Shown here piece after piece: positions 1 to 9,056 of a stretch of DNA of 64,000 nucleotides (the stretch's first letter is position 1; every line of letters starts with the position of its first letter). Both the position numbers and the translations under genes were made by a program. The notes beneath the pieces are model-generated. The model did not search any database. It saw nothing but the letters and a program-made list of their open reading frames with translations, and was not told the origin of the DNA. The stretch is from Xanthobacter sp034676685 (lineage in GTDB: Bacteria; Pseudomonadota; Alphaproteobacteria; Rhizobiales; Xanthobacteraceae). The stretch is from contig JAUCBT010000020.1 in assembly GCA_034676685.1 (NCBI GenBank), forward strand, positions 62,001 through 126,000. The letters run 5' to 3'.

Positions 1-2
1 TC

Positions 3-1427
3 TGGCGGCTGCCGCTCTGGGTACTTCTCCTGTTTCCCGCCCCCGCCTTCGCCCTGACAGCGGCCCCGGAAGGCCTGCCGGTTCTCGATGGCTCAACACT
101 TTCTGCGCTCTGGGGCATTCCGTTCGTGGGCATGCTGCTCTCGCTGGCCCTGATGCCGCTGCTGGCCAGCAATTTCTGGCACCATCATTTCGGCAAGGTG
201 GCGCTGTTCTGGGCATTGGCTTTTCTGGTGCCCTTCACGGCCCAGTTCGGCGCAACCGCTGCGGTGCATGAGGTGGTGCACACCGGGCTACTGGAATATG
301 TGCCCTTCATCATCCTGCTCTATGCGCTCTTCACCATTTCCGGTGGCATATTGGTGACAGGAAACTTGCATGGCAGCCCGGCCATGAATACCGGCCTGCT
401 CGCGCTGGGCACGGTGCTGGCGAGCTTCATCGGCACCACCGGGGCCTCCATGGTGCTCATCCGCCCCCTGCTGCGCGCGAACGACAACCGTCGCTACAAT
501 GTGCACACGGTGGTGTTCTTCATCTTTCTGGTGTCCAACATCGGCGGCTCATTGACCCCGCTGGGCGACCCCCCCCTGTTCCTGGGTTTCCTGAAGGGCG
601 TGAACTTCTTCTGGACCACGACCCATCTGCTGCCGGACATGCTTGTGGTTTCCGGCCTGCTGCTGGCGGCCTTCTATATTCTGGACCGCTATTTTTATGC
701 GAAGGAAGACGGGCGCAAGCCGCTTCCAGACCCGACACCCGACACCGAAAGCGTGGGCGTGCGCGGCCTTCAGAATGTGCCGCTTCTGGCCGGGGTCATC
801 GGCGCCATTCTGCTGTCCGCCCTGTGGAAGCCCGGCGTGGTGTTCGACATTTTCGGCACGCGCGTGGAATTGCAATGGTTGGTGCGCGATGCGCTGCTGG
901 TGATGCTGGCGCTGCTGTCCCTCGCCATCACCCCCAAATTTATTCGCGAGCGCAACGGCTTTGACTGGGGGCCGATTCTGGAGGTGGCCAAACTGTTCGC
1001 CGCCATCTTCCTCACCATCATTCCGGTTATCGCCATCTTGCGGGCAGGAACGGCAGGCGCTTTCTCGCCGCTGGCCGAACTGGTGACAGCGCCGGACGGC
1101 TCGCCGGTGAATGTCTGGTATTTCTGGCTGACCGGTGCGCTCTCGTCCTTCCTCGACAACGCACCCACCTATCTCGTCTTCTTCAATCTGGCGGGCGGTG
1201 ATCCGTTCGAGCTGATGGGCCCGCTGGCCGTCACGCTTCAGGCGATTTCAGCGGGCGCGGTCTTCATGGGGGCGATCACCTATATCGGCAATGCGCCGAA
1301 CTTCATGGTGCTCTCCATCGCCCGCTCGCGCGGCGTGAAGATGCCGAGCTTCTTTGGGTATATGGCGTGGTCGTTCGTGTTCCTACTGCCCTGCTTCGCG
1401 CTCATCACATGGATGTCGTTCCTGTGA
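3..1427 (+). CDS. Sodium:proton antiporter / ion transporter superfamily membrane protein (5' end outside window)
   Basis: The reading frame is open from the first bases of the window, so the true start lies upstream. The visible part opens with a signal-anchor-like stretch (LPLWVLLLFPAPAFA) followed by about a dozen hydrophobic segments. Loops carry NIGGSLTPLGDPPLFLGFLKG and a late SSFLDNAPTYLVFF segment, the paired asparagine/aspartate re-entrant signatures of the ion transporter superfamily that contains NhaD-type Na+/H+ antiporters. It should act in the inner membrane exchanging cations for protons; substrate is inferred from family only. The gene converges on the polyamine genes and shares their bidirectional terminator. 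An alternative is a citrate/anion-type transporter of the same fold. Confidence 0.75.
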   Translation, partial: WRLPLWVLLLFPAPAFALTAAPEGLPVLDGSTLSALWGIPFVGMLLSLALMPLLASNFWHHHFGKVALFWALAFLVPFTAQFGATAAVHEVVHTGLLEYVPFIILLYALFTISGGILVTGNLHGSPAMNTGLLALGTVLASFIGTTGASMVLIRPLLRANDNRRYNVHTVVFFIFLVSNIGGSLTPLGDPPLFLGFLKGVNFFWTTTHLLPDMLVVSGLLLAAFYILDRYFYAKEDGRKPLPDPTPDTESVGVRGLQNVPLLAGVIGAILLSALWKPGVVFDIFGTRVELQWLVRDALLVMLALLSLAITPKFIRERNGFDWGPILEVAKLFAAIFLTIIPVIAILRAGTAGAFSPLAELVTAPDGSPVNVWYFWLTGALSSFLDNAPTYLVFFNLAGGDPFELMGPLAVTLQAISAGAVFMGAITYIGNAPNFMVLSIARSRGVKMPSFFGYMAWSFVFLLPCFALITWMSFL

Positions 1428-1453
1428 TGGACAGGACAGAGCACAACGCATGA

Positions 1454-1489
1454 AAAAGGCCCGGCGGAAGAGCTTCCGCCGGGCCTTTT
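1454..1489. terminator. Bidirectional Rho-independent terminator
   Basis: A 12-bp GC-rich stem (GGCCCGGCGGAA with TTCCGCCGGGCC) closes on a GAGC loop and is flanked by AAAA on the left and TTTT on the right. It therefore can end transcripts from both the antiporter and the convergent saccharopine dehydrogenase-like gene. Confidence 0.9.
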
Positions 1490-1511
1490 CAGTCAATGGC
1501 TATCAGCTCTG

Positions 1512-2756
1512 TCACGCATCGAAATGCAGCGGGCGCTCGCCCTGTTCATCGCGGATCGAGGTGGGCAGGCCCATCACATTCAACAGGCCGAGGAAGGGCT
1601 GCGCCGGCAGCTCTTCCACATTCACCATGGTCTTCACATCCCACTTGCCATTGGCAACCAGCAATGCTGCCGCAACAGGCGGCACGCCGGCGGTGTAGGA
1701 AATGCCCTGGCTGCCCACTTCGGCATAAGCCTCTTCGTGGTCGGCCACATTATAGATAAAGACCTCGCGCGGCTTGCCGTCCTTCTCGCCCTTCACCACA
1801 TCGCCGATGCAGGTCTTGCCCTTGTAATTGGGGGCAAGCGAGGAGGGGTCTGGCAGCAGCGCCTTCACCATTTTCAGCGGAACCACTTCCTGCCCGTTGG
1901 GCAGGCGTACCGGCTGTTCGGACAGCAGGCCGAGATTGTTCAGCACCGTGAACACATTGATGTAGTGGTCGCCAAACCCCATCCAGAACCGCACATGCGG
2001 CACACCCAGATTCTTCGAGAGCGAATGAACCTCGTCATGGCCGGTCATGTAGGTGGTCTGGGTGCCCACCACCGGCAGGTCCCACTCCTTGCGAATCTCG
2101 AACATCTTGTTCGAGGTCCATTCGCTGTTCTGCCAGGACCACACCTGACCGGTGAATTCGCGGAAATTGATCTCGGGATCAAAATTGGTCGCGAAATAGC
2201 GGCCATGGCTGCCAGCATTGATATCGACAATATCGATCGAGTCGATCTTGTCGAAATACTCGTCCTGCGCCAGACGGGCATAGGCATTCACAACGCCGGG
2301 ATCGAAGCCCGCACCCAGAATGGCGGTGATGCCGGCCTTCTCGCATTCCGCACGACGCGGCCATTCATAATTGCCATACCATGGCGGGTTTTCGCAGATC
2401 TTGAGCGGATCCTCGTGAATGGCGGTGTCGATATAGGCCACGCCCGCCTCGATGCAGGCCGAGAGTACCGACATGTTGAGGAAGGCAGAGCCGACATTGA
2501 TGACAATCTGGCTGCCCGTCTCGCGGATCAGCTTGACGGTCGCCTCAATGTCGAGCGCGTCGAGGGCATGGCCTTCCAGCTTGCCCGCAACCTTGAGGTT
2601 TCCCTTCTCCTGAACGGAGCGGATGATCTCCTCGCACTTCGCGAGCGTGCGCGAAGCAATATGGATGTCACCCAGAACATCATTGTTCTGGGCAGCTTTA
2701 TGGGCCACCACGTGACCCACGCCACCGGCGCCGATGATCAGGACATTCCTCTTCAT
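1512..2756 (-). CDS. Carboxynorspermidine/carboxyspermidine synthase (saccharopine dehydrogenase family)
   Basis: The 414-residue protein begins MKRNVLIIGAGGVGHV, a GxGGxG dinucleotide-binding motif right at the N-terminus, and continues with the saccharopine dehydrogenase fold (GSQIVINVGSAFLNMSVLSACIEAGVAYIDTA). Members next to a carboxynorspermidine decarboxylase condense aspartate semialdehyde with a diamine, using NADPH, to carboxynorspermidine or carboxyspermidine. The decarboxylase gene lies 46 bp upstream on the same strand, so the pair is likely one operon. The start at 2756 is preceded by AAGGAGG 11 bases upstream; an upstream in-frame extension lacks a site and runs into the neighbour. 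Function in spermidine rather than norspermidine synthesis is inference. True lysine saccharopine metabolism is the less likely alternative. Confidence 0.85.
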   Translation of the reverse strand: MKRNVLIIGAGGVGHVVAHKAAQNNDVLGDIHIASRTLAKCEEIIRSVQEKGNLKVAGKLEGHALDALDIEATVKLIRETGSQIVINVGSAFLNMSVLSACIEAGVAYIDTAIHEDPLKICENPPWYGNYEWPRRAECEKAGITAILGAGFDPGVVNAYARLAQDEYFDKIDSIDIVDINAGSHGRYFATNFDPEINFREFTGQVWSWQNSEWTSNKMFEIRKEWDLPVVGTQTTYMTGHDEVHSLSKNLGVPHVRFWMGFGDHYINVFTVLNNLGLLSEQPVRLPNGQEVVPLKMVKALLPDPSSLAPNYKGKTCIGDVVKGEKDGKPREVFIYNVADHEEAYAEVGSQGISYTAGVPPVAAALLVANGKWDVKTMVNVEELPAQPFLGLLNVMGLPTSIRDEQGERPLHFDA

Positions 2757-2802
2757 TTGGGCCAGGGCCTCCTTTTCAAGATGCAAGAGAGAAAGACGAG
2801 CT

Positions 2803-3897
2803 TCAGGAGAGGCTCGACGAGAAGTCCTCGAAGGTGAATTCGCGGATAAGACGCTCGCTGCCATCCAGCTCGCGCAGCACGATCGACGGCATCTTCACGC
2901 CGTTGAACCAGTTCTTCTTCACCATGGTGTAGCCGGCCGCATCCTGAATGGAGAGGCGGTCGCCAGCCTTCAGCTCATGGGGGAAGGAAAATTCGCCAAA
3001 AATATCGCCGGCAAGGCAGGACTTGCCGCAAATCTGGTAGGGATGCGCGCCCTCATCCGGCAACATCTTCGCGCTCTGGCGATAGATCAGCAGATCAAGC
3101 ATATGGGCCTCGACAGAGCTGTCGACGATCGCGAGACTCTTGCCGTTATAGAGAGTGTCGAGCACGGTGACTTCCAGCGTGGTGCTTTTCGTCACCGCCG
3201 CCTCGCCGGGCTCCAGATAAATCTGCACGCCGTGCTTTTCAGAGAAGGCCTTGAGGCGGTCGCAGAACGCGTCCAGCGGATAATTCTCACCGGTGAAGTG
3301 GATGCCGCCGCCAAGGCTGATCCATTTCGCCTTGGCGAAGAGGGAACCGAACTTCTCCTCGATCTGGTTCAGCATGCGGTCGAACAGCGCGAAATCGCCA
3401 TTCTCGCAATTGTTATGGATCATGTAGCCGGTGACCTGATCGGCCACCACCGCCACCTGCTCCGCATTCCACTCGCCGAGGCGCGAGAACGGGCGCGCCG
3501 GGTCCGCCAGATCGAAATCGGAAGAGCTGACGCCGGGGTTCAGGCGCAAGCCACAGGCGATGCCGCCGGTGCGGTCCGCAAAGCGCTGAAGCTGGCTGAT
3601 GGAATTGAAGATGATCTTGTCGGCGTGGCCCACCACCTCGTCGATCTCGTGATCGGCATAGGCGACACTATAGGCGTGGGTTTCCCCGCCGAACTTCTCG
3701 CGACCCAGCCGCACTTCATAGAGCGAGGAAGACGTGGTGCCGGACATATATTCGCGCATCAGGTCGAACACCGACCATGTGGCAAAACATTTCAGCGCCA
3801 GCAGCGCCTTTGCACCGGAGCGCTCCTGCACATAACGAATTTTCTCCAGATTGCGCTGAAGAGCACTTTTATCGATGAGGTAATAAGGGGTCTGCAT
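2803..3897 (-). CDS. nspC: Carboxynorspermidine decarboxylase
   Basis: The 364-residue protein starts MQTPYYLIDKSALQRNLEKI and carries ALLALKCF, the position of the PLP-binding lysine in fold-III (alanine racemase/ornithine decarboxylase-like) decarboxylases, plus SLGGGIHF and EPGEAAV, which bind the PLP phosphate in this family. It removes CO2 from carboxynorspermidine or carboxyspermidine, the last step of the alternative polyamine route. It is first in a probable two-gene operon with the synthase. I chose the ATG at 3897, which has a CAGGAA element about 10 bases upstream; the next upstream start adds eight residues without homology. Confidence 0.9.
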   Translation of the reverse strand: MQTPYYLIDKSALQRNLEKIRYVQERSGAKALLALKCFATWSVFDLMREYMSGTTSSSLYEVRLGREKFGGETHAYSVAYADHEIDEVVGHADKIIFNSISQLQRFADRTGGIACGLRLNPGVSSSDFDLADPARPFSRLGEWNAEQVAVVADQVTGYMIHNNCENGDFALFDRMLNQIEEKFGSLFAKAKWISLGGGIHFTGENYPLDAFCDRLKAFSEKHGVQIYLEPGEAAVTKSTTLEVTVLDTLYNGKSLAIVDSSVEAHMLDLLIYRQSAKMLPDEGAHPYQICGKSCLAGDIFGEFSFPHELKAGDRLSIQDAAGYTMVKKNWFNGVKMPSIVLRELDGSERLIREFTFEDFSSSLS

Positions 3898-4541
3898 CTT
3901 GAAATTTTCCTGCCGGCCCAATCTGCGAGCGTTTTACCGCGCTTGAAAGGACACGGTGCCATATGACGGAAAAATCTGTGTGACGCGTCATCGCGTTCAC
4001 GGCGCCACATGCGCCTGCCGGAGTTCTTGCCGGCGACTGCGTCTATGCTTTGAGCATTCGCGCTGCCGACTGAACGGACAGCAGCGCCTCACGCGCAATA
4101 AGGCGGGGCTTGATGAGAGCAGGATGCCGGGAAGCCACGGCGCTTGGCGCGGGCGAATCCAGAAGCAAATGATCACAAACCTGCGCGCATGCCTTCAGCA
4201 CACGCATGGTGAACAGATCTTCCGTTTGGGTGGCATCCAGTTGGACTGGGCCCATCCCCAATTGGAAGAGGGCGTCGTGAGACAAGGCGTCCCCCCCAAC
4301 CAGCAGATGTAACCTGCAACAGGTGAAGGCGGACTTATAGCAATGTCTACTGGAAACACAATAAAATTCAGGAGCAATCGGCCAGCGTCACAAAACAGTC
4401 ACCAGCACCGGGCCTGAAACACAACAGGCGCGCCATCTGTCGAGGGCGCGCCTGTTGTGTGTGTGTTTGTCATCCGGCAGTTCAATCATGACCCGCCCGG
4501 ATGCCGTCGCCGACCTTCAAAGGATCAGCGCGCATAAAGCC
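3898..4541. other. Intergenic region, upstream of nspC and downstream of gdhA
   Basis: About 640 bases without a convincing gene. It should hold the minus-strand nspC promoter near its left end and the gdhA terminator (4420-4459) at its right. The bases around 4330-4400 are AT-rich. Short open frames here have no recognisable sequence and no good ribosome site. Confidence 0.5.
4420..4459 (-). terminator. Strong hairpin, probable gdhA terminator
   Basis: A perfect 15-bp inverted repeat (arms 4420-4434 and 4445-4459, 10-base loop) lies 83 bases past the stop of the minus-strand glutamate dehydrogenase. On the minus strand it is followed by TTT only, so termination is likely but the U-tract is weak. 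Confidence 0.6.
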
Positions 4542-5807
4542 TCAGCTGGTGAAGAAGCTCTGCGTGCCGTGAGCCTCGATCGCCTCGGCCAGACGGCCCA
4601 GCGCATGCACATAGGCTGCGGTGCGCATGGTGACGCCCTTCTCACGCGAGACACTCCAGATCGCACGCCCCTCACGCTCGGTGATGGTGCGCAGGCGCTC
4701 GTGAATCTCACCTTCGGTCCAGTAATAGCCCTGACGGTTCTGCACCCACTCGAAATAGGAAACGGTCACACCGCCCGCATTCGCCAGAATATCCGGCAGA
4801 ACGACGACATTGTTCTTGGCCAGAATCTCATCGGCTTCAGGGGTGATCGGGCCGTTGGCCAGTTCCAGGACCAGCTTGGCCTTCACCGTCTTCGCGTTCT
4901 TCACATGGATCATGTTCTCGAGCGCCGCCGGCACCAGCAGGTCGCAGTCCACGCCCACCAGTTCACGCGGGTCGAGTTCCTCATGGCCACCCTGGCCCAC
5001 AGTGCTGGTCACCGGCAGGCCCTTGGCCTTGGCTTCCAGCAGCAGGTCGATATGCAGACCGGCCTCGGACTTCACCGCGCCGCTGGAATCAGACACCGCA
5101 ACCACTTTGTGGCCATCGCCAACCAGCAGGCGGGCAATGTGCTGACCGGCATTACCAAAGCCCTGCACGGCCACGCGCATGGACTTGGCGAGGCCGAGAT
5201 CCTCGGACAGATGGCGCACCAGATAGAAACCACCGCGCGCAGTGGCATCGCCACGGCCGAGCGAACCACCCAGCGCTATCGGCTTGCCGGTGATAACGGC
5301 AGGCTCTGCCCGACCCACGATCTGCGCATATTCATCGGCCATCCAGCCCATGATCATGGAGTTCGTGTAGACATCCGGGGCCGGAATATCGCGATCCGGA
5401 CCGATAATGCGGGCGAAAGCCTGCATGTAGGCGCGCGACAGGCGCTCCAGCTCAGCCTTGGAAAGGGTACGCGGATCCACCTGCACCGCGCCCTTGCCGC
5501 CGCCATAAGGCAGGTTCATCACGGCGCACTTGAAGGTCATCCAGAAGGCGAGCGTCTCGACTTCGTCGACAGTGGCTTCCGGATGGTAGCGAATGCCGCC
5601 CTTGGTGGGGCCACGGGTGTCGTCATAACGGCAGCGCCAGGCGAGGAAGGACTTACGTGACCCGTCATCCATACGGATCATCAGGCGGACCTTCGTGGTC
5701 TCACGTGCATATTTGAGCTTCTCAATCACATCGGGGTCGATGTTGAGATGGCCCGCCGCTTCGTCGAGGCGGACAAGCGCGTTATCGAGAAGACTGTCTT
5801 CCTGCAT
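4542..5807 (-). CDS. gdhA: Glutamate dehydrogenase (Glu/Leu/Phe/Val dehydrogenase family)
   Basis: A 421-residue enzyme interconverting glutamate and 2-oxoglutarate plus ammonium. The N-terminal domain holds GGGKGAVQVDPRTLS with the catalytic lysine and PAPDVYTNSMIMGWMADEY; the second half is a Rossmann domain with VQGFGNAGQHIARLL and ends near TRTAAYVHALGRLAEAIEAHG-type sequence. Two adjacent ATGs occur (5810 and 5807); the GGGG element sits only two bases from the first and five from the second, so I take 5807. The frame can be read further upstream but that part is not protein-like. Standing alone, it could serve as a second ammonium-assimilating route beside gltBD or as a glutamate catabolic enzyme; cofactor preference is not readable. 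Confidence 0.92.
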   Translation of the reverse strand: MQEDSLLDNALVRLDEAAGHLNIDPDVIEKLKYARETTKVRLMIRMDDGSRKSFLAWRCRYDDTRGPTKGGIRYHPEATVDEVETLAFWMTFKCAVMNLPYGGGKGAVQVDPRTLSKAELERLSRAYMQAFARIIGPDRDIPAPDVYTNSMIMGWMADEYAQIVGRAEPAVITGKPIALGGSLGRGDATARGGFYLVRHLSEDLGLAKSMRVAVQGFGNAGQHIARLLVGDGHKVVAVSDSSGAVKSEAGLHIDLLLEAKAKGLPVTSTVGQGGHEELDPRELVGVDCDLLVPAALENMIHVKNAKTVKAKLVLELANGPITPEADEILAKNNVVVLPDILANAGGVTVSYFEWVQNRQGYYWTEGEIHERLRTITEREGRAIWSVSREKGVTMRTAAYVHALGRLAEAIEAHGTQSFFTS

Positions 5808-5810
5808 CAT

Positions 5811-6544
5811 ATCCCCGTCAGGTCTGCTGATAAATTGTGCGCGAAAGAGATAGCGGCGAAACCGCGACGTCAAGACCACATGCCCTGCCCGGGCCGCGAC
5901 ACAAGGTACGGGAGAGGCGCGATGAAGCCTTCCAACGGAAAGCTTCCGCACGGAAAGATGGCGGGGCGCATGACTGCCCGATGAATTTGCAGGATGAACT
6001 GTCCAGCGACCTCTTGAACCCGCGACCACACGGAGCAAACCCATGGAAATGCACGCATGATATGCAATTGCACAGATTTTATACTGACATGGAAACAAGC
6101 CCGGAATGGACCTGTGAAGCCTGTATCTTCAGCCTTAAAACCCCCGCATAATCGCCGAGATATGGCAATCATGCCCCCCTGTGTGGAACCTTAAAAAAAT
6201 GTGTCGGCAGGAGCCGATGTGCACATTTTCCTCGCATAGCATGGCTGGGAAAAGTGATTCCCACGGGTCACGTCACTTCATTTGAACATCACTGCACATA
6301 TTGAAAGCAATGATCGCCGATGGATTGTGCATGCGCCTTGATGACCGCGAACTGAATACAATTCGGCCGAAATGCACAAGCGCAAGCTCACCGCCAGAAA
6401 GGCCCGCGGGCGCGACATGCATTGTGCCGCCCTCACAGCACCCGGATGCCACGAGCTATCGCCGGGATCGTCTGTCATGGACATGCACCCGCCGCCTCCG
6501 GAAGGCTTGGAACAGACGGACATGAGCCGGGCGCAGATGCCCTG
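5811..6544. other. Intergenic region between gdhA and cfa
   Basis: About 730 bases. The left part upstream of gdhA must contain its promoter. A strong minus-strand terminator sits at 6193-6229. The 315 bases between that terminator and the cfa stop contain no convincing gene, leaving a long cfa 3' tail or an unannotated small RNA. Confidence 0.45.
6193..6229 (-). terminator. Rho-independent terminator downstream of cfa
   Basis: AAAATGTG (6196-6203) pairs with CACATTTT (6222-6229), enclosing a second stem TCGGC/GCCGA with an AGGA loop. On the minus strand the hairpin runs straight into TTTTTTT, a textbook terminator in that direction. It is about 315 bases beyond the cfa stop codon. Confidence 0.8.
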
Positions 6545-7804
6545 CTATTCGCCAGCTATGCTCTTTGGGGCAAGCCGCATGGCTTCAACGCCGCGCAGCC
6601 GTTCTTCCTCTGCCTCGATATAATTCCGTGTCAAAGGCACCGCTTCCTGCCGGCGGGCCAGCTGAATCTGGAATACGTTCAGCCCCTGATGGCGAAAACC
6701 CATCTCGCTGCCTGCGAGATAGAATTCCCACATGCGGCAAAAACGTTCATCCATGATGCGCGCCGCCTCATCCCAATGGGCAAGGAAACGCTCGCGCCAG
6801 GCTTTCAAAGTCTCCGCATAATGCAGGCGCAGCAACTCGATATCCGTCACCACAAGACCGGCATTCTCGATATGGGGCAGCACCTCTGAAAGTGCCGGAA
6901 TGTAGCCGCCGGGGAATATATATTTGGCGATGAATGGATTGGTGATGCCGGGCGGCTCCAAACGGCCGATGGAATGCAGCACCATCACGCCATTTTCATC
7001 CAGCAGTTCCCGCACCTTGCGGAAGAACTCCCCATAATGGTCCACGCCGACATGCTCGAACATGCCGACGGACACAATCCTGTCGAACGGCCCGCGCACA
7101 TCGCGGTAATCCTGAAAACGAAAATCAGCACGACGGGACAGACCGCCCTGCGCGGCACGACGCTGGGCAATGGCAAGCTGTTCCTTCGAGAGTGTCACGC
7201 CCGTGACCTGCCCGCGCGCGGTCTGGGCAAGATAGAGACCAAGGCCACCCCAGCCGCAGCCAATATCCAGCACCTTCATGTCATCACGGGTGAAGGCCAG
7301 CTTGGCCGCCAGATGCCGTTTCTTGGCGAGCTGGGCATCTTCCAGACTCTGCCCGGGATATTCAAAATAGGCGCAGCTGTACTGGCGGTCCGGGTCGAGG
7401 AAGAGATCATAGATCTTCCCGTCAATATCATAGTGATGGGCCACATTGCGCTGCGAACGCCCGCGCGGGTTGAACTGGTCTACCCGCCGCCAGGCATGTC
7501 GGGCCAGCCCCAGCATGCGCCCGGAGATGGAGGCGATGTTCACCCCCGGCTGCAACATCAAAAGCTCCAGCAGATCCGTAATGGTGCCCTCTTCCATCAC
7601 GAGGGTGCCGTCCATATAGGCCTCGCCGAGGCGCAACTCAGGATCGAGGGCAACCCGCCTCTGGGCGGCGGATGAGGTGAAACGGACGGCCACATGGGGC
7701 GCGTTTCCATCCCCCGCCGTAAGCCGCGCACCGGAGGCTGTGATCATCGTCAACGTGCCGTGCGCCATGACGCGGCGCAAAACTCTTCCCAGCAACCGGT
7801 CCAT
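6545..7804 (-). CDS. cfa: Cyclopropane-fatty-acyl-phospholipid synthase
   Basis: A 419-residue cytosolic, membrane-associated methyltransferase that adds a methylene bridge from S-adenosylmethionine across double bonds in phospholipid acyl chains, typically in stationary phase or acid. The AdoMet site is VLDIGCGWGGLGLYLAQ; before it stands CAYFEYPGQSLEDAQLAKK, and after it SVGMFEHVG and HSIGRLEPPGITNPFIAKYIFPGGYIPALSE, all typical of the family. The start at 7804 (MDRLLGRVLRRV) has GGAGG seven bases upstream on the minus strand. It is transcribed alone, divergent from the yqaA-like gene. Confidence 0.93.
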   Translation of the reverse strand: MDRLLGRVLRRVMAHGTLTMITASGARLTAGDGNAPHVAVRFTSSAAQRRVALDPELRLGEAYMDGTLVMEEGTITDLLELLMLQPGVNIASISGRMLGLARHAWRRVDQFNPRGRSQRNVAHHYDIDGKIYDLFLDPDRQYSCAYFEYPGQSLEDAQLAKKRHLAAKLAFTRDDMKVLDIGCGWGGLGLYLAQTARGQVTGVTLSKEQLAIAQRRAAQGGLSRRADFRFQDYRDVRGPFDRIVSVGMFEHVGVDHYGEFFRKVRELLDENGVMVLHSIGRLEPPGITNPFIAKYIFPGGYIPALSEVLPHIENAGLVVTDIELLRLHYAETLKAWRERFLAHWDEAARIMDERFCRMWEFYLAGSEMGFRHQGLNVFQIQLARRQEAVPLTRNYIEAEEERLRGVEAMRLAPKSIAGE

Positions 7805-8364
7805 CGGCCGCCTCCATACTACACTGATCCGATATTCAACCCCTTGTTGCCAAGACCGATAGCAACAAAAGGCTATTTCCGTGTCAATGACGCCAGTTGC
7901 ACTGGCACACAATCTCCCGAATTGGGTATATTCATAGTTGAATGCCCCCCAAGGCTTAGACGGTGCATCGAAAACGACATAAAGCGCACGTGGGAAAACA
8001 GGTTGACCGGGTAAAGTTGGCACAGCAACCGCGCTGCGGTGGTTATATGAAACCACCACTTGTGAGTTATCGCAACCTCTCCATCTCCACGCACGACCAA
8101 TTACTCATACGCCTCTCTTCTCTTCCTGAAGGGAAGGCGCGCACAAAGCCGTGAAACACTCCCCCGAAGATGCCGAACGGTGCGGGGAATTGTGTGCGTG
8201 TCTTTACTCTGTGACCTGCGCGGCCTAGAGCGAGCCAGTATTTCAAGAGAATCATGGAATGCTGCCGCGCCGGGCGTGGATGCATTCTGTTATGAAAACC
8301 TGCGGCCCCACCGCTCACAATGGCGATGACAAGGCTGCACCGACCCGAAGCAAGGCGCTGCTTG
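7805..8364. other. Divergent intergenic region between cfa and the YqaA-family gene
   Basis: About 560 bases that must carry the promoters of two divergent genes. No coding frame here is convincing. The inverted repeat at 8038-8057 is the only clear dyad. Confidence 0.45.
8038..8057. repeat. Short inverted repeat, possible operator
   Basis: GGTGGTT and AACCACC are separated by ATATGA. The arms are seven bases with a six-base spacer, of operator size. No regulator can be assigned. Confidence 0.35.
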
Positions 8365-8946
8365 ATGCTCCGCAAACTCTATGACCGGGTCATCGCCTAC
8401 TCCGCGAAACCCTCGGCGCCTTGGGCATTGGCCCTGATATCCTTCGCGGAAAGCTCCATCTTCCCCATTCCGCCAGATGTCCTGCAGGTGCCGATGACTC
8501 TGGCGCGGCCGGACAGGGCCTGGCGCTATGCCCTCATCGCCACGATTTCATCGGTTCTGGGCGGCCTGGTGGGCTATGCGATCGGCGCGCTGCTCTATGA
8601 AAGCGTCGGCAAGTTCCTGATCGACCTCTATGGCTATAGCCAGAAGGCGGAAACCTTTCGGGAAGCGTATGACCATTATGGGCACTGGGTCATTCTGCTG
8701 AAGGGCATCACCCCCATTCCCTACAAGCTGGTGACCATCACCTCGGGCTTTGCCCATTATAATCTGTGGTGGTTTGTGGTGCTCTCGCTCATCACGCGCG
8801 GTGCACGCTTCTTCCTTCTGGCCGCGCTGCTGCACTATTTCGGCCCGATGGCGCGCGATTTCATCGAGCGCCGGTTGGGGCTCGTGACACTCGGCTTCGC
8901 AGCGGTGGTGGTGCTGGGCTTTGTGGTCGCCCTTTATGTGCTCTGA
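8365..8946 (+). CDS. YqaA/DedA-like (VTT-domain) integral membrane protein
   Basis: A 193-residue inner-membrane protein with several hydrophobic helices. FAESSIFPIPPDVLQVPMTLARP matches the E/P-rich re-entrant motif of the SNARE-associated/VTT family, and LKGITPIPYKLVTITSGFAHYNLWWFV fits the second conserved block of the YqaA branch. Members of the superfamily move or flip lipids or support envelope integrity; the role of the YqaA branch is not well defined. I prefer the ATG at 8365 (MLRKLYDRVIAYS), where similarity starts, over 8320, which adds 15 residues. It is followed by a hairpin shared with the convergent downstream gene. Confidence 0.8.
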   Translation: MLRKLYDRVIAYSAKPSAPWALALISFAESSIFPIPPDVLQVPMTLARPDRAWRYALIATISSVLGGLVGYAIGALLYESVGKFLIDLYGYSQKAETFREAYDHYGHWVILLKGITPIPYKLVTITSGFAHYNLWWFVVLSLITRGARFFLLAALLHYFGPMARDFIERRLGLVTLGFAAVVVLGFVVALYVL

Positions 8947-8958
8947 CCCCCCGGCAGG

Positions 8959-8999
8959 CATGATGTAATGGGCCGGACATGCTGGCTCCTTACATCATG
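8959..8999. terminator. Inverted repeat between convergent genes
   Basis: CATGATGTAA (8959-8968) and TTACATCATG (8990-8999) can form a 10-bp stem. It lies between two convergent genes and may end both transcripts, although there is no long T-tract. Confidence 0.45.
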
Positions 9000-9056
9000 T
9001 CCTGCGCCAAGCCGTTCAAAACTGACATGAAACGCCCCGGGCACCGGCCTGTGGCA

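Noticed and set aside
1524..3966. Long plus-strand open frames opposite the polyamine genes
   Set aside because: Both minus-strand genes have clear family motifs and starts; the plus-strand translations are His/Arg/Gly-rich shadows.
6278..6523. Small minus-strand gene in the gdhA-cfa gap
   Set aside because: The 81-codon translation is Ser/Arg/Cys-rich, lacks a ribosome site and shows no family features.
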